This document shows, one piece after another, positions 44,088-52,052 of a stretch of 64,000 bases of DNA. This DNA is from JAWRCU01 sp033542235 (GTDB lineage Bacteria; Pseudomonadota; Alphaproteobacteria; Rhizobiales; Rhizobiaceae): NCBI RefSeq assembly GCF_033542235.1, contig NZ_JAWRCU010000001.1:496001-560000 (forward strand). Reading direction: 5' to 3'. Numbering within the stretch: the first letter of the stretch is position 1; each line of letters begins with the position of its first letter. The notes below the pieces were generated by a model that saw only the letters and a program-made list of their open reading frames with translations, searched no databases and had not been told where the DNA came from. The position numbers and the translations under genes are program-made.

Positions 44088-45122
44088 TTAGCGGAAGGGC
44101 GGCGAATAGAGCAGGCCGCCTCCCGTCCACAGACTGTTGTAGCCGCGCTCCCAGCCGAGTGGCTTCAGGTGCTTCTCGAAGATCTCGCCGTAATTGCCGA
44201 CCGTCTTGATGATGTTATACGCCCATTTCGGATCGAGGCCGATCGCCTCTCCAAGCGACGGATCGACGCCGAGGAAGCGCTGGATAGCCGGATCTTTCGA
44301 CTTCAGGAACTCGTCGACGTTCTGGCTGGTGATGCCCCATTCCTCGGCTTGGATGGTGGCGTTGACCGTCCAGTTCACGATCTCCAGCCAGCGGTCGTCG
44401 CCGCCGGCGATTGCCGGTGCCAGCGGTTCCTTCGACAGGCGCTCGGGCAGGATGACGTAGTCGTCCGGATTCTTGAGCTGCGTGCGCTTGCCGACGAGGT
44501 CGGACGAATCCTGCGTGATGGCGTCGACGCGGCCCGTCTCCAGCGCGTTGATGAACTCGTTGGTATCCTCGATGGTGACGGGGGTGAATAGCTTGCCCGT
44601 CTTGCGGAAGAAGTCGGCGATGTTGAGCTCACCGGTGGTGCCGCTCTGCACGCCGATCGTGGCGCCGTCGAGATCCGCCGCCGAGGTAACGCCGAGATCC
44701 TTGCGCACCAGGATGCCCTGGCCGTCATAGAAGATCGCCGGGCCGAAATGGAAGCCGAGCTGGAAGGCGCGGGTGACCGTCACGGTCACGCCGGACAGCA
44801 ACACGTCATACTCGCCGGCCTGCAGGGCCGGCAGACGCTGCTGCGGCGACGAATTGGTGAACTCGACCTTTTCCGGATCGCCGAATACGGCGATCGCCAG
44901 GGCTCGGCCGTAGTCGATGAAGAAGCCCTGCCAGCGGCCGTTGCTGTCGGGCGCGAAGAAGCCGGGCGTCGTGCCGACGCCGACCTTGATGGTGCCTCGC
45001 TCCTTGATCTTGTCGAGTGTCGGACCGGCCGAGGCTGCCGAGGCAACGAGGCTGGCCGCAACCAGCATCGACGCCGCCAGACCCTTTCGCAGCAGGCCCG
45101 AGGGCTTTGTCATGATCGTCAT
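44088..45122 (-). CDS. Amino acid ABC transporter binding protein (AapJ-like)
   Basis: 344 residues with signal peptide (cleavage near SAASA), family 3 solute-binding fold: KERGTIKVGVGTTPGFFAPD, QGFFIDYGRALAIAVFGDPE, LPALQAGEYDVLLSGVTVTV and AITQDSSDLVGKRTQL. AapJ-type proteins bind polar amino acids in the periplasm. CAGGAG precedes ATG at 45122. A small upstream reading frame overlaps its start. Substrate in this sulfur-rich neighbourhood could be a sulfur amino acid, but that is inference. Confidence 0.9.
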   Translation of the reverse strand: MTIMTKPSGLLRKGLAASMLVAASLVASAASAGPTLDKIKERGTIKVGVGTTPGFFAPDSNGRWQGFFIDYGRALAIAVFGDPEKVEFTNSSPQQRLPALQAGEYDVLLSGVTVTVTRAFQLGFHFGPAIFYDGQGILVRKDLGVTSAADLDGATIGVQSGTTGELNIADFFRKTGKLFTPVTIEDTNEFINALETGRVDAITQDSSDLVGKRTQLKNPDDYVILPERLSKEPLAPAIAGGDDRWLEIVNWTVNATIQAEEWGITSQNVDEFLKSKDPAIQRFLGVDPSLGEAIGLDPKWAYNIIKTVGNYGEIFEKHLKPLGWERGYNSLWTGGGLLYSPPFR

Positions 45123-45289
45123 GAAATTTCTCCTGAGATGCTTCTTCTGTTCGCCTCGCCCGACCCCCAGGGCCTGCTGACGCGGCCTTCAGCTTTAGCG
45201 TTGCGGTAGAGAGGTTCTAAGAAATACAAATCCAAATTTTCTTTGTGACCTGAAGTAAATTCCTGCACAATATCCAAAAGACGAGTCAT
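45119..45289 (-). CDS. Possible small upstream frame coupled to AapJ-like gene
   Basis: A 56-codon frame from ATG at 45289 (MTRLLDIVQEFTSGHKENL) to a TGA that overlaps the ATG of the binding-protein gene (ATGA at 45119-45122). The second part reads YRNAKAEGRVSRPWGSGEAN. Such overlap suggests translational coupling or a leader peptide, but no good ribosome site precedes it and I know no family. It may be chance. Confidence 0.3.
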   Translation of the reverse strand: MTRLLDIVQEFTSGHKENLDLYFLEPLYRNAKAEGRVSRPWGSGEANRRSISGEIS

Positions 45290-45459
45290 GTTTATGAGAT
45301 CGACCAATCAGACGGTTGATGAGCTTCAGGGGGATCAGCAAGACGTGGGAGACAGTTCATGCCGACGCATTTATGTTCTCAGCGTCTCTGTCCCATAGAC
45401 ACAAAACGCATGCCAATATACTGATGGAAACAAGGCGGATTTTACAATGGGAGCGGCTA
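45290..45459. other. Intergenic, A+T-richer
   Basis: Presumed promoter region of the AapJQM-like operon and 3' side of the oxygenase gene that ends at 45460. No gene or clear operator found. Confidence 0.35.
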
Positions 45460-46479
45460 CTAGGCTGCCGCGAAGTCCTTGGTCAAGAGATCCGAATAGT
45501 GCCGGCTTGCGACGTCCGGATGCGACCGCAGCCGGCTTTTCAGCACGTTGGTTCCGACGTCGCGGAAGAGCGGGTTGTCGGGATCGCTGGCCGGACCGCG
45601 CGACTGCACAGCCAGTTCCTCGGGCAAGGTGAGCAGCGGGATGGTCGCGTCGAGCCTGGCGCTGAAGAAGAACGGCACGGAGATGCGCTCGACGCCGGCA
45701 GGCGGCGTGACGACGCGGTGCACGGTGGCGCGCAGATAGCCGTTGGAGGCGAGCTCTAGCAGCTCGCCGATGTTGACGACCAGCGTGCCCGGGATCGGAT
45801 CGACGTCGACCCAATGCCCCTCATATTCGACCTGCAGGCCCTTGTGCTCGTCCTGCAGCAGAAGCGTAAGGAAGCCGCCGTCCTTGTGCGCGCCAACGCC
45901 CTGGTCGCCCTCAGCCGCATCGCGTCCCGGATAGCGCACGATCTTCATGCGATGGTTCGGCTGGTCGGCATAGATCGGATCGAACGCGTCCGCGCGCTGC
46001 TCTAGCGCCAGCGCGAAGGCCTTGAGCAGACGGATCGCCACAGCGGTCGCCTTCTCCTGCCAGCCGATGAGTGCGGGCCGCAACTGCGGCAACGACGCCG
46101 GCCACTGGTTCGGACCCTGAAGCCGTGTCCAGACCGGCAGGCCGGGCTTCTGAGCGATCGCCTCGCGCTCGACGCCGATGTCGAGTTGTTCGCGCCAATC
46201 CGCCTTGCCCTTCGTCAATTCGCCGCCAGTGCGGGTGTAGCCGCGGAAGTGCGAGGAGTTGACCATCTCGATGGCGAGCTTGTCGGCCTCGGGCAAAGCG
46301 AAGAAGCTGCGTGCAGCCGACAGCACGTCATCGATCTCGGATCGCCCGATCCCATGGCCGGCGAGATAGAAGAAGCCGACATCGCGCGCCGCTGACCTGA
46401 GGTCGGCCAGAAAGGCGCGGCGCTCGGAGAGACCCTGGTTCAGCCTGTTGAGCTCCAATACGGGGACGATCCTGGTCAT
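45460..46479 (-). CDS. 2-oxoglutarate/Fe(II) oxygenase, isopenicillin-N-synthase-like (A)
   Basis: 339-residue cytoplasmic non-heme iron enzyme. N-terminal DIOX_N region (DVGFFYLAGHGIGRSEIDDV near 33). Iron ligands His198 and Asp200 in GVGAHKDGGFLTLLLQ and His254 in YLRATVHRVVTP; co-substrate Arg265-x-Ser in ERISVPFFF. It is a close paralogue of the gene at 51006-52052. Likely oxidises or cyclises a small compound. It ends the sulfonate-transporter/MetY operon, so an organosulfur substrate is plausible. Confidence 0.88.
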   Translation of the reverse strand: MTRIVPVLELNRLNQGLSERRAFLADLRSAARDVGFFYLAGHGIGRSEIDDVLSAARSFFALPEADKLAIEMVNSSHFRGYTRTGGELTKGKADWREQLDIGVEREAIAQKPGLPVWTRLQGPNQWPASLPQLRPALIGWQEKATAVAIRLLKAFALALEQRADAFDPIYADQPNHRMKIVRYPGRDAAEGDQGVGAHKDGGFLTLLLQDEHKGLQVEYEGHWVDVDPIPGTLVVNIGELLELASNGYLRATVHRVVTPPAGVERISVPFFFSARLDATIPLLTLPEELAVQSRGPASDPDNPLFRDVGTNVLKSRLRSHPDVASRHYSDLLTKDFAAA

Positions 46480-46484
46480 AGGTT

Positions 46485-46805
46485 CTAGGCTCCATTTCCT
46501 TTCATGTTCGCCCGGCCCGAAAATCTTGCCGCCGCGATCGCGAAGACCGAGACCGCGGCACCCACCCACAGAAGCTCGGCCGAGTAGCGCTTGATGCCGA
46601 GGAAATGCCAATCCTTGCAGAGCGACATGGCGAGCGAGCAGCGGTCGGAAGTGTAGACCAGACAGGGCAGCGTGCGCGCGAAGGGGAAGCCCGTGTTCGC
46701 CATCACCTGCGCATAGACCACTGCCCACCAGAGCACTGCGCCGAGCAGCAGAAGCACGCCGATGGCTTCGATACGCCGCGGCCCAAAAGTCGGGAGCGCG
46801 CTCAT
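46485..46805 (-). CDS. Small membrane protein, unknown
   Basis: 106 residues with an N-terminal helix (IEAIGVLLLLGAVLWWAVVY) and a second near the C-terminus (LLWVGAAVSVFAIAAARF). Two or three Cys lie between (LPCLVYTSDRCSLAMSLC). ATG at 46805 overlaps the ATPase stop (ATGA). I do not recognise the family. Tight coupling to the sulfonate-type ABC genes suggests an accessory role. Confidence 0.7.
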   Translation of the reverse strand: MSALPTFGPRRIEAIGVLLLLGAVLWWAVVYAQVMANTGFPFARTLPCLVYTSDRCSLAMSLCKDWHFLGIKRYSAELLWVGAAVSVFAIAAARFSGRANMKGNGA

Positions 46806-47590
46806 TCGGCGAACCCCAATATTTCGAGGATCTCGCGTCGCTTGTCGACGATCCACGGATCGTCGCGGTGGCGCGGATAGGGGCGGTCGGCGACGATCTC
46901 GGCTTTCACACGCGCCGGCCGCTCCGACAGCACGATGACGCGCTGCGCGAGCAGCAGCGCCTCCTCGACGTCGTGCGTCACCAGCATCACCGAGTAGCCG
47001 GCGCGCTGCCAGAGCGCCAGAAGCTCCTGCTGCATGGAAAGCCGGGTGAGCGAATCGAGGCGGCCGAGCGGCTCGTCCAGCAAAAGGAGTTCCGGGTCGT
47101 TGACTAGAGCGCGCGCCAGCGCCGCGCGCTGCGCCATGCCGCCCGAAAGCTGATGCGGGAAGACGTTGGCGAAGGATTCCAGCTTCACCAGCTTCAGCGC
47201 ATCGTCGATGCGTGCGCCGCTGGCAGCGAGCACGCCACGCGCTTGCGGGCCGATTGCGACGTTGTCGCGCACGGTGCGCCAGGGGAAGAGCGTCGGGTCC
47301 TGGAAGACGAGCACCCGGGACGGATCGGGTTTCGTCACTGTGACACCGTCTGCCAGCACCTCGCCGCGGGCAGGCGTTTCCAGCCCGGCCGCCAGCCTCA
47401 GCAGCGTCGACTTCCCACAGCCCGACGGGCCGAGAAGCGCGACGAATTCGCCCGGCGCCACCTTGAGGTCGATGCCATCGAGCACGGGCAGGATGCTTTT
47501 GCCTAGGTCGTATTGGTGCGAGACGGCATGCAAGTCGACGGCGAGGCCCGTTTGGGTCGAGCGTTCCGCGAGGGTGGCTGCTGCTACCAT
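46802..47590 (-). CDS. ABC transporter ATPase, sulfonate/nitrate type (SsuB/TauB-like)
   Basis: 262 residues: Walker A LLGPSGCGKSTLLRLAAG, Q-loop VFQDPTLFPWRTVRDNVAIG, signature HQLSGGMAQRAALARALVND, Walker B LLLLDEPLGRLD and switch His in VMLVTHDVEEAL. This is the SsuB/TauB/NrtD pattern. It couples ATP hydrolysis to the permease encoded just upstream. ATG at 47590 overlaps the permease stop by 7 bases. Confidence 0.93.
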   Translation of the reverse strand: MVAAATLAERSTQTGLAVDLHAVSHQYDLGKSILPVLDGIDLKVAPGEFVALLGPSGCGKSTLLRLAAGLETPARGEVLADGVTVTKPDPSRVLVFQDPTLFPWRTVRDNVAIGPQARGVLAASGARIDDALKLVKLESFANVFPHQLSGGMAQRAALARALVNDPELLLLDEPLGRLDSLTRLSMQQELLALWQRAGYSVMLVTHDVEEALLLAQRVIVLSERPARVKAEIVADRPYPRHRDDPWIVDKRREILEILGFAE

Positions 47591-48588
47591 TGCACGACTC
47601 CCTTCTGCCAGGAGAGAAGGCGGTCGCGGACGAGAAAGAGCAGTTTGACCAGGCCCGAGCAAATCAGGGCCATGATAATCAATGCGGCATAGACGTTCAC
47701 GTAGGCCGAATAGGCGGTCTGGAACTGCAGATACCAGCCGAGCCCGTATTTCGCGCCGAGCATTTCCGCCACCACCAGGATGGCGAAGGAATAATAGAGA
47801 CCCATGAAGAGGCCGACGAAGACATTGGGCAGCGCTGCCGGAACGGCGACGCGTCGGACGAGGAAACGGCCGTCGGCGCCGAGCGTGCGGGCAACGTCGT
47901 AGTAGGCGCGATTCACAGTGTTGACGCCGGACGCGGTGAGGATCGCCACCGGTATGCCGGAAGCCAGCGCGACGATGAAGATGCTCGCCTGGAAGGTCGT
48001 AGGGAAGAGGAAGAAGGTCGCCGGGATCCAGGCGCTTGCCGGCACCGGGCCGATCAGCTTCAGGACCGGCATGCCCCAATAGGCGAAGGTCTTCGACCAG
48101 CCGAGCGCGACGCCGAGCACGAAGCCGAAGGCGATGCCACTGAAGAAACCTATCGACCACAGGCGAGCCGTGTAGAAGATGCAGATGAGCAGCCGCTCCC
48201 AGTCGGTGACGTAGACATGGAAGAGCCCGTGCGGCGGCGCGAAGAACGGTTTGGGCAGCCAGCCGAATTTCGCGGTGATGAGTTCCCAGATCGCGAGCCA
48301 GATGCCGAGCGCGATATACCAGGGGCCATAGTGGACAAGGCCGCGGCCGATGCGGCCAAGCCTGTCGGCCAGGAAGGAAAGCACGATAAGCACGGCCGCC
48401 CCGGCAGCCAGTATGCCGGCGAAAAGCCCGCGACTGCCGTAGGGAACGATGTCAGGCAGGAAGAAGGTGACTGCCGCGGCGAGGAGCCAGGTCCCCGCCG
48501 CGATCAGACCATTGTGCCACAGCACCGGAAAAGCTGCGCGTAGCGCAGGCTCCTTGCGGTCGGCAATGGCGCTCATGGCCTGCGTCAT
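47584..48588 (-). CDS. ABC transporter permease, sulfonate/nitrate type (SsuC-like)
   Basis: About 334 residues, somewhat longer than usual owing to extra N-terminal helices (LIAAGTWLLAAAVTFFLPDI). The C-terminal SsuC core has WKTFAYWGMP-type and ARTLGADGRFLVRRVAVPAA EAA-loop sequence, then LVVAEMLGAKYGLGWYLQ. It conducts the substrate delivered by the adjacent binding protein. Start at 48588 is preferred because the earlier ATG at 48609 overlaps the previous gene; no strong ribosome site. Confidence 0.9.
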   Translation of the reverse strand: MTQAMSAIADRKEPALRAAFPVLWHNGLIAAGTWLLAAAVTFFLPDIVPYGSRGLFAGILAAGAAVLIVLSFLADRLGRIGRGLVHYGPWYIALGIWLAIWELITAKFGWLPKPFFAPPHGLFHVYVTDWERLLICIFYTARLWSIGFFSGIAFGFVLGVALGWSKTFAYWGMPVLKLIGPVPASAWIPATFFLFPTTFQASIFIVALASGIPVAILTASGVNTVNRAYYDVARTLGADGRFLVRRVAVPAALPNVFVGLFMGLYYSFAILVVAEMLGAKYGLGWYLQFQTAYSAYVNVYAALIIMALICSGLVKLLFLVRDRLLSWQKGVVQW

Positions 48589-48592
48589 CGGG

Positions 48593-49624
48593 TCAGGCCA
48601 GGATGTCAACCGTCACCCTCGCCGCGAGCTCGGCGCTGTTGGTCGTCGGATCGAGCACCTTGATCAGCGCAAGATCGTCAGCCGCCCACTTCACTTGGTC
48701 CTGCAGCTCCTTGCCGACCGGATGGTTGTGCAGCACCCAGGAACTCACTTGCTCGTGGATGTCCTCGACCGGGAAGCCGGGATTGAGATTCTCCACGAAC
48801 CACTTCGCGATCTCGTCGGGATGGGCGGCGGCGTATTCGTGGATCTCGATATTGGCTTCGGCGAGGCGGCGGATCGCGTCCCTGTTCGCCTCCAGAAAGG
48901 CGGAGTTCACGCCAAGCACGCAACAGACGGCGCCGTCGAAGAAGCCGGTTTGCGTGTTCGCCACCTCGACGAGGTCGAACTTCTTCTTGTGTGCGAAGGC
49001 CCAGGGATCGAGATGAGCGAGCGCGTCGGCGTCGCCCCGATTGACACTCTCGCCGACGAGATCGAAGGGCACGTTCAGCCAATTGACGTCGCGCTCCGGA
49101 TCGAGCCCGGCCTTGGCGAGCGCCACCTGGAATGAATGCTTCGGCGGGCTGGCGACGTCGTAGGAGACGATGGTCTTGCCCTTCAGCCCTTCCAGCGTGG
49201 TGACGCCCGAGGCCTTCGAGGCGAGCAGCCGCGTGCAGCCGCCATGCGAGCCGACGAAGAGCTTCACCTCGAGCCCCTGTTCGAGCGGCTTGATCCAGTC
49301 GTAGAGCAGGCCGGCGCCGGCGTCGGTCTTGCCGGTAGCGATGGACTGGACCAGCGTCTGTCCGCTGGAGCCCTGGTAGAAGAGCTCCACGTCGAGGTCG
49401 TGCTTGGCATAGATGCCGTTCGCCAGCGCGAAGGCGACGGGCGAGTGGCAGGCCGCGAACTCGGTCCAGGACAGCCTGAGCTTGGTCGCATTGCCGGCAA
49501 TCGCGTAGCTCGTCGGCCTCGCCAGCAAGCCGACCGCCGCCGCGCCGGCAGCGAAGGTTGCGCCTTGCAGGACCCTTCTGCGCGAAACGCGCACGCTAGC
49601 GTCTGTCTTCGTGGTGCCCGTCAT
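48593..49624 (-). CDS. ABC transporter binding protein, SsuA/NMT1 type, Tat-exported
   Basis: 343 residues. Twin-arginine signal VSRRRVLQGATFAAGAAAVG at the N-terminus, then an SsuA/NMT1-like fold: LRLSWTEFAACHSPVAFALA, KHDLDVELFYQGSSGQTLV, IATGKTDAGAG and GLKGKTIVSYDVASPPKHS. Binds an anionic small molecule such as a sulfonate. It follows the MetY-like gene in the same direction and starts the permease-ATPase set. Confidence 0.9.
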   Translation of the reverse strand: MTGTTKTDASVRVSRRRVLQGATFAAGAAAVGLLARPTSYAIAGNATKLRLSWTEFAACHSPVAFALANGIYAKHDLDVELFYQGSSGQTLVQSIATGKTDAGAGLLYDWIKPLEQGLEVKLFVGSHGGCTRLLASKASGVTTLEGLKGKTIVSYDVASPPKHSFQVALAKAGLDPERDVNWLNVPFDLVGESVNRGDADALAHLDPWAFAHKKKFDLVEVANTQTGFFDGAVCCVLGVNSAFLEANRDAIRRLAEANIEIHEYAAAHPDEIAKWFVENLNPGFPVEDIHEQVSSWVLHNHPVGKELQDQVKWAADDLALIKVLDPTTNSAELAARVTVDILA

Positions 49625-49666
49625 AACCCTCTCCTTGCCTGGGTCGCCGTTGGCGACGTTGGTTGC

Positions 49667-50992
49667 TCAAGCTGCTGCCCGCTGGTCTGCCCCGACCGCC
49701 TGGTCGAGTGCCTGCGAGAGATCGCGGATGATGTCGTCGGGATGTTCGATGCCGACCGAGAGCCGGACGTAGCCGGGCGTCACGCCTGTCGCGAGCTGGT
49801 CCTCGGGCGAGAGCTGCGAATGGGTCGTGGTCGACGGATGGATCGCCAGCGAGCGCGCGTCGCCGATGTTGGCGACATGATAGAAGAGCTTCAGCCCGTT
49901 GATGAAGCTGCGGCCGGCCTCGCGCCCGTCCTTCAGCTCGAAGCCGACGAGAGCGCCGTAGCTGCCGTTGCGGAAATAGGCATCTGCGCGGCGCTTGGCC
50001 TCGCCGGTCTGGTATCGCGGGAAGATCACGTTCTTGACCTTCGGATGGCCCTTCAGGAATTCCGCGACGCGGATGGCGTTCTCGCTGTGCTGGCGGATGC
50101 GCAGCGGCAGCGTCTCCAGCCCCTGAATGAACTGGAAGACGTTGAACGGGCTGATCGCCGCGCCGACGTCGCGCAGCAGCACCGTGCGGATGCGAAGCAC
50201 GTAGGCGACCGGACCGAGTGGCTTCGCCGCCTCGACCCACACCTTGCCGTGGTAGCTGGGGTCAGGCGCGTTGAGCGTCGGGAAACGCTCGGGATGCTCT
50301 TCCCAAGGAAAGTTGCCGCCGTCGATGATGAGGCCGCCGATCGAGGTGCCGTGTCCGCCGATATATTTGGTTGCCGAATAGACGACGACGGCCGCCCCGT
50401 GGTCGAAGGGCCGCACGATGAGCGGTGCCGCCGTGTTGTCGACGATCAGCGGAACGCCGAGCGAACGGCCGATGTCGGCGACCTCCTTGATTGGGAAGAG
50501 CTGCAGCTTCGGGTTCGGCAGGGATTCCGCATAATAGGCCTTGGTGCGGGAGTCGGTGGCGCGGCGGAAATTCTCGGGGTCGGCCGGATCAGCGAAGCGC
50601 ACCTCGATGCCGAAATGCTTCAGCGAGGCGGCGAACAGCGCCCAGGTGCCGCCGTAGAGGTCGGTCGAGCTGACGATGTTGTCGCCGGCGCCGGCGAGAT
50701 TGAGCACCGAATAGGCGGAGGCCGCCTGTCCGGAGGACAGCGCAAGCGCCGCAGCGCCGCCTTCGATCGCGGCGATGCGCGTCTCGAAGGCTTCCTGCGT
50801 CGGGTTGGAGACGCGGGTGTAGATGTGGCCGACCTCGTCGAGCGAGAACAGGCTGTCGGCGTGCTCGGTGTCGCGGAACTGGTAGGAGGTGGTCTGGTAG
50901 ATCGGCACCGCAACCGCCCCACTGGAGGGGTCGGCGCGGTAGCTGCCGCCATGCAGGGCGAGCGTCTCCGGAGCGAGGTTTTCGAGCGTCAT
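49667..50992 (-). CDS. metY: O-acetylhomoserine aminocarboxypropyltransferase (sulfhydrylase)
   Basis: 441 residues of the Cys/Met-metabolism PLP family. PLP Lys209 in VVVYSATKYIGGHGTSIGG, plus VPIYQTTSYQFRDTEHADS, YTRVSNPTQEAFETRIAAIE, VDNTAAP, and the C-terminal VTPGYVRLSVGIEHPDDII. It makes homocysteine from O-acetylhomoserine and sulfide, or exchanges thiol groups onto that acceptor. CAGGAGG precedes ATG at 50992. In this operon it could fix sulfide or a thiol released from an imported organosulfur compound. Confidence 0.93.
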   Translation of the reverse strand: MTLENLAPETLALHGGSYRADPSSGAVAVPIYQTTSYQFRDTEHADSLFSLDEVGHIYTRVSNPTQEAFETRIAAIEGGAAALALSSGQAASAYSVLNLAGAGDNIVSSTDLYGGTWALFAASLKHFGIEVRFADPADPENFRRATDSRTKAYYAESLPNPKLQLFPIKEVADIGRSLGVPLIVDNTAAPLIVRPFDHGAAVVVYSATKYIGGHGTSIGGLIIDGGNFPWEEHPERFPTLNAPDPSYHGKVWVEAAKPLGPVAYVLRIRTVLLRDVGAAISPFNVFQFIQGLETLPLRIRQHSENAIRVAEFLKGHPKVKNVIFPRYQTGEAKRRADAYFRNGSYGALVGFELKDGREAGRSFINGLKLFYHVANIGDARSLAIHPSTTTHSQLSPEDQLATGVTPGYVRLSVGIEHPDDIIRDLSQALDQAVGADQRAAA

Positions 50993-51005
50993 CTTTTCCT
51001 CCTGG

Positions 51006-52052
51006 TCAGGCCGCGGTGGCCTTGGGTTTATTCTCGGCGTCGAGCAGGTCGGCATGGTGGCGCTGGGCCACATCGGGGTGCGAGCGCAGCCGACTCTTCA
51101 GCGCGTTCTGACCCGAGTTGCGGAACAGCGGATTGTTGGGATCGCGGGTGACGCCGGTCGCCTCGGCCTTCAGATGCGGCGCGAGATCGAGCACCGGGAT
51201 CTCGGCGTCGAACGGCGCACCGAGGAAGAATGCGACCGACAGCCTGTCGCTTCCCGCCGGCGGCGTAACGACCCGGTGCACGGTCGCCTTCAGATAGCCG
51301 TCGGTCGCCATTTCCAGCAGCTCGCCGACATTGACCACAAAGGTGCCTGGGCGGGGCTCCGCCGCGATCCAGCTTCCGTCGTCGGCCTGCACTTCGAGAC
51401 CCTGCTGCCTCTCCTGCAAGAGCAAGGTGAGGAAACCGCTGTCCTTGTGCGCGCCGACGCCTTGTTCGCTTTCGGTGGAATCTCGGCCGGGATAGCGGAT
51501 GATCTTGATCAGATGGTTGGGCGTGCCGGCATAGATCGGCTCGAAGACGTTCTCGTCCTGCTCCAGGACGATCGCGAAAGCCTGCAGCAGCCGTGTCGAG
51601 AGTTTTGTCAGCTCGTCCTGCCATTCGAGCAGGATGGGCTTCAGCTCGGGCAGCGCGCTCGGCCATTGGTTGGGGCCCTGCAGCCGCGTCCAGGCGGGAA
51701 GGCCTTTGTCGAAGGGGAGCGCCGGCGCCTCGGAGCCGATGTCGACCTGCTCGCGCCAGTCGCGCTGGCCCTGGGTGAGTTCCTGACCGACCCGGTTGTA
51801 GCCGCGGAAATGCGGCGAGTTCACCATCTCGATCTCAAGCTTCGCCGCCTCCGGCAGCGCGAAGAAGCGGCGCGACAATCCAAGAACATCGTCGATCAGC
51901 GACTGCGGCAGGCCGTGGCCTTCAAGGTAGAAGAAGCCGACATCGCGCACGGCGCTGCGGAGCTGTTCCAGAAATGCGCCCCTTGCGGTGGGACCGGCAT
52001 CGAACTCTCTGAAATCGAGAACAGGAAGAGCGGTTACGTTGCTGTTCGACAT
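51006..52052 (-). CDS. 2-oxoglutarate/Fe(II) oxygenase, isopenicillin-N-synthase-like (B)
   Basis: 348 residues. Iron ligands His202 and Asp204 in GVGAHKDSGFLTLLLQ and His259 in YLKATVHRVVTP; Arg270-x-Ser in DRLSVAFFLG. DVGFFYLEGHGLPQSLIDDV and RDWREQVDIG mark the DIOX_N part. It shares most motifs with the oxygenase at 45460-46479, so the pair flanks the metY-ssu-like block. First gene of the operon; GGAG lies 8 bases before ATG at 52052. Confidence 0.88.
   Translation of the reverse strand: MSNSNVTALPVLDFREFDAGPTARGAFLEQLRSAVRDVGFFYLEGHGLPQSLIDDVLGLSRRFFALPEAAKLEIEMVNSPHFRGYNRVGQELTQGQRDWREQVDIGSEAPALPFDKGLPAWTRLQGPNQWPSALPELKPILLEWQDELTKLSTRLLQAFAIVLEQDENVFEPIYAGTPNHLIKIIRYPGRDSTESEQGVGAHKDSGFLTLLLQERQQGLEVQADDGSWIAAEPRPGTFVVNVGELLEMATDGYLKATVHRVVTPPAGSDRLSVAFFLGAPFDAEIPVLDLAPHLKAEATGVTRDPNNPLFRNSGQNALKSRLRSHPDVAQRHHADLLDAENKPKATAA

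Noticed and set aside
50993..51005. SAM riboswitch in front of metY
   Set aside because: Only 13 bases separate metY from the preceding gene, with a normal ribosome site; no space for a riboswitch, and none was recognised upstream of the operon.
49136..51151. Very long open frame on the plus strand, antisense to the SsuA-like and MetY genes
   Set aside because: It mirrors two well-supported minus-strand genes, is rich in Arg/Asp/Gly shadow composition and has no motif; an effect of high GC.
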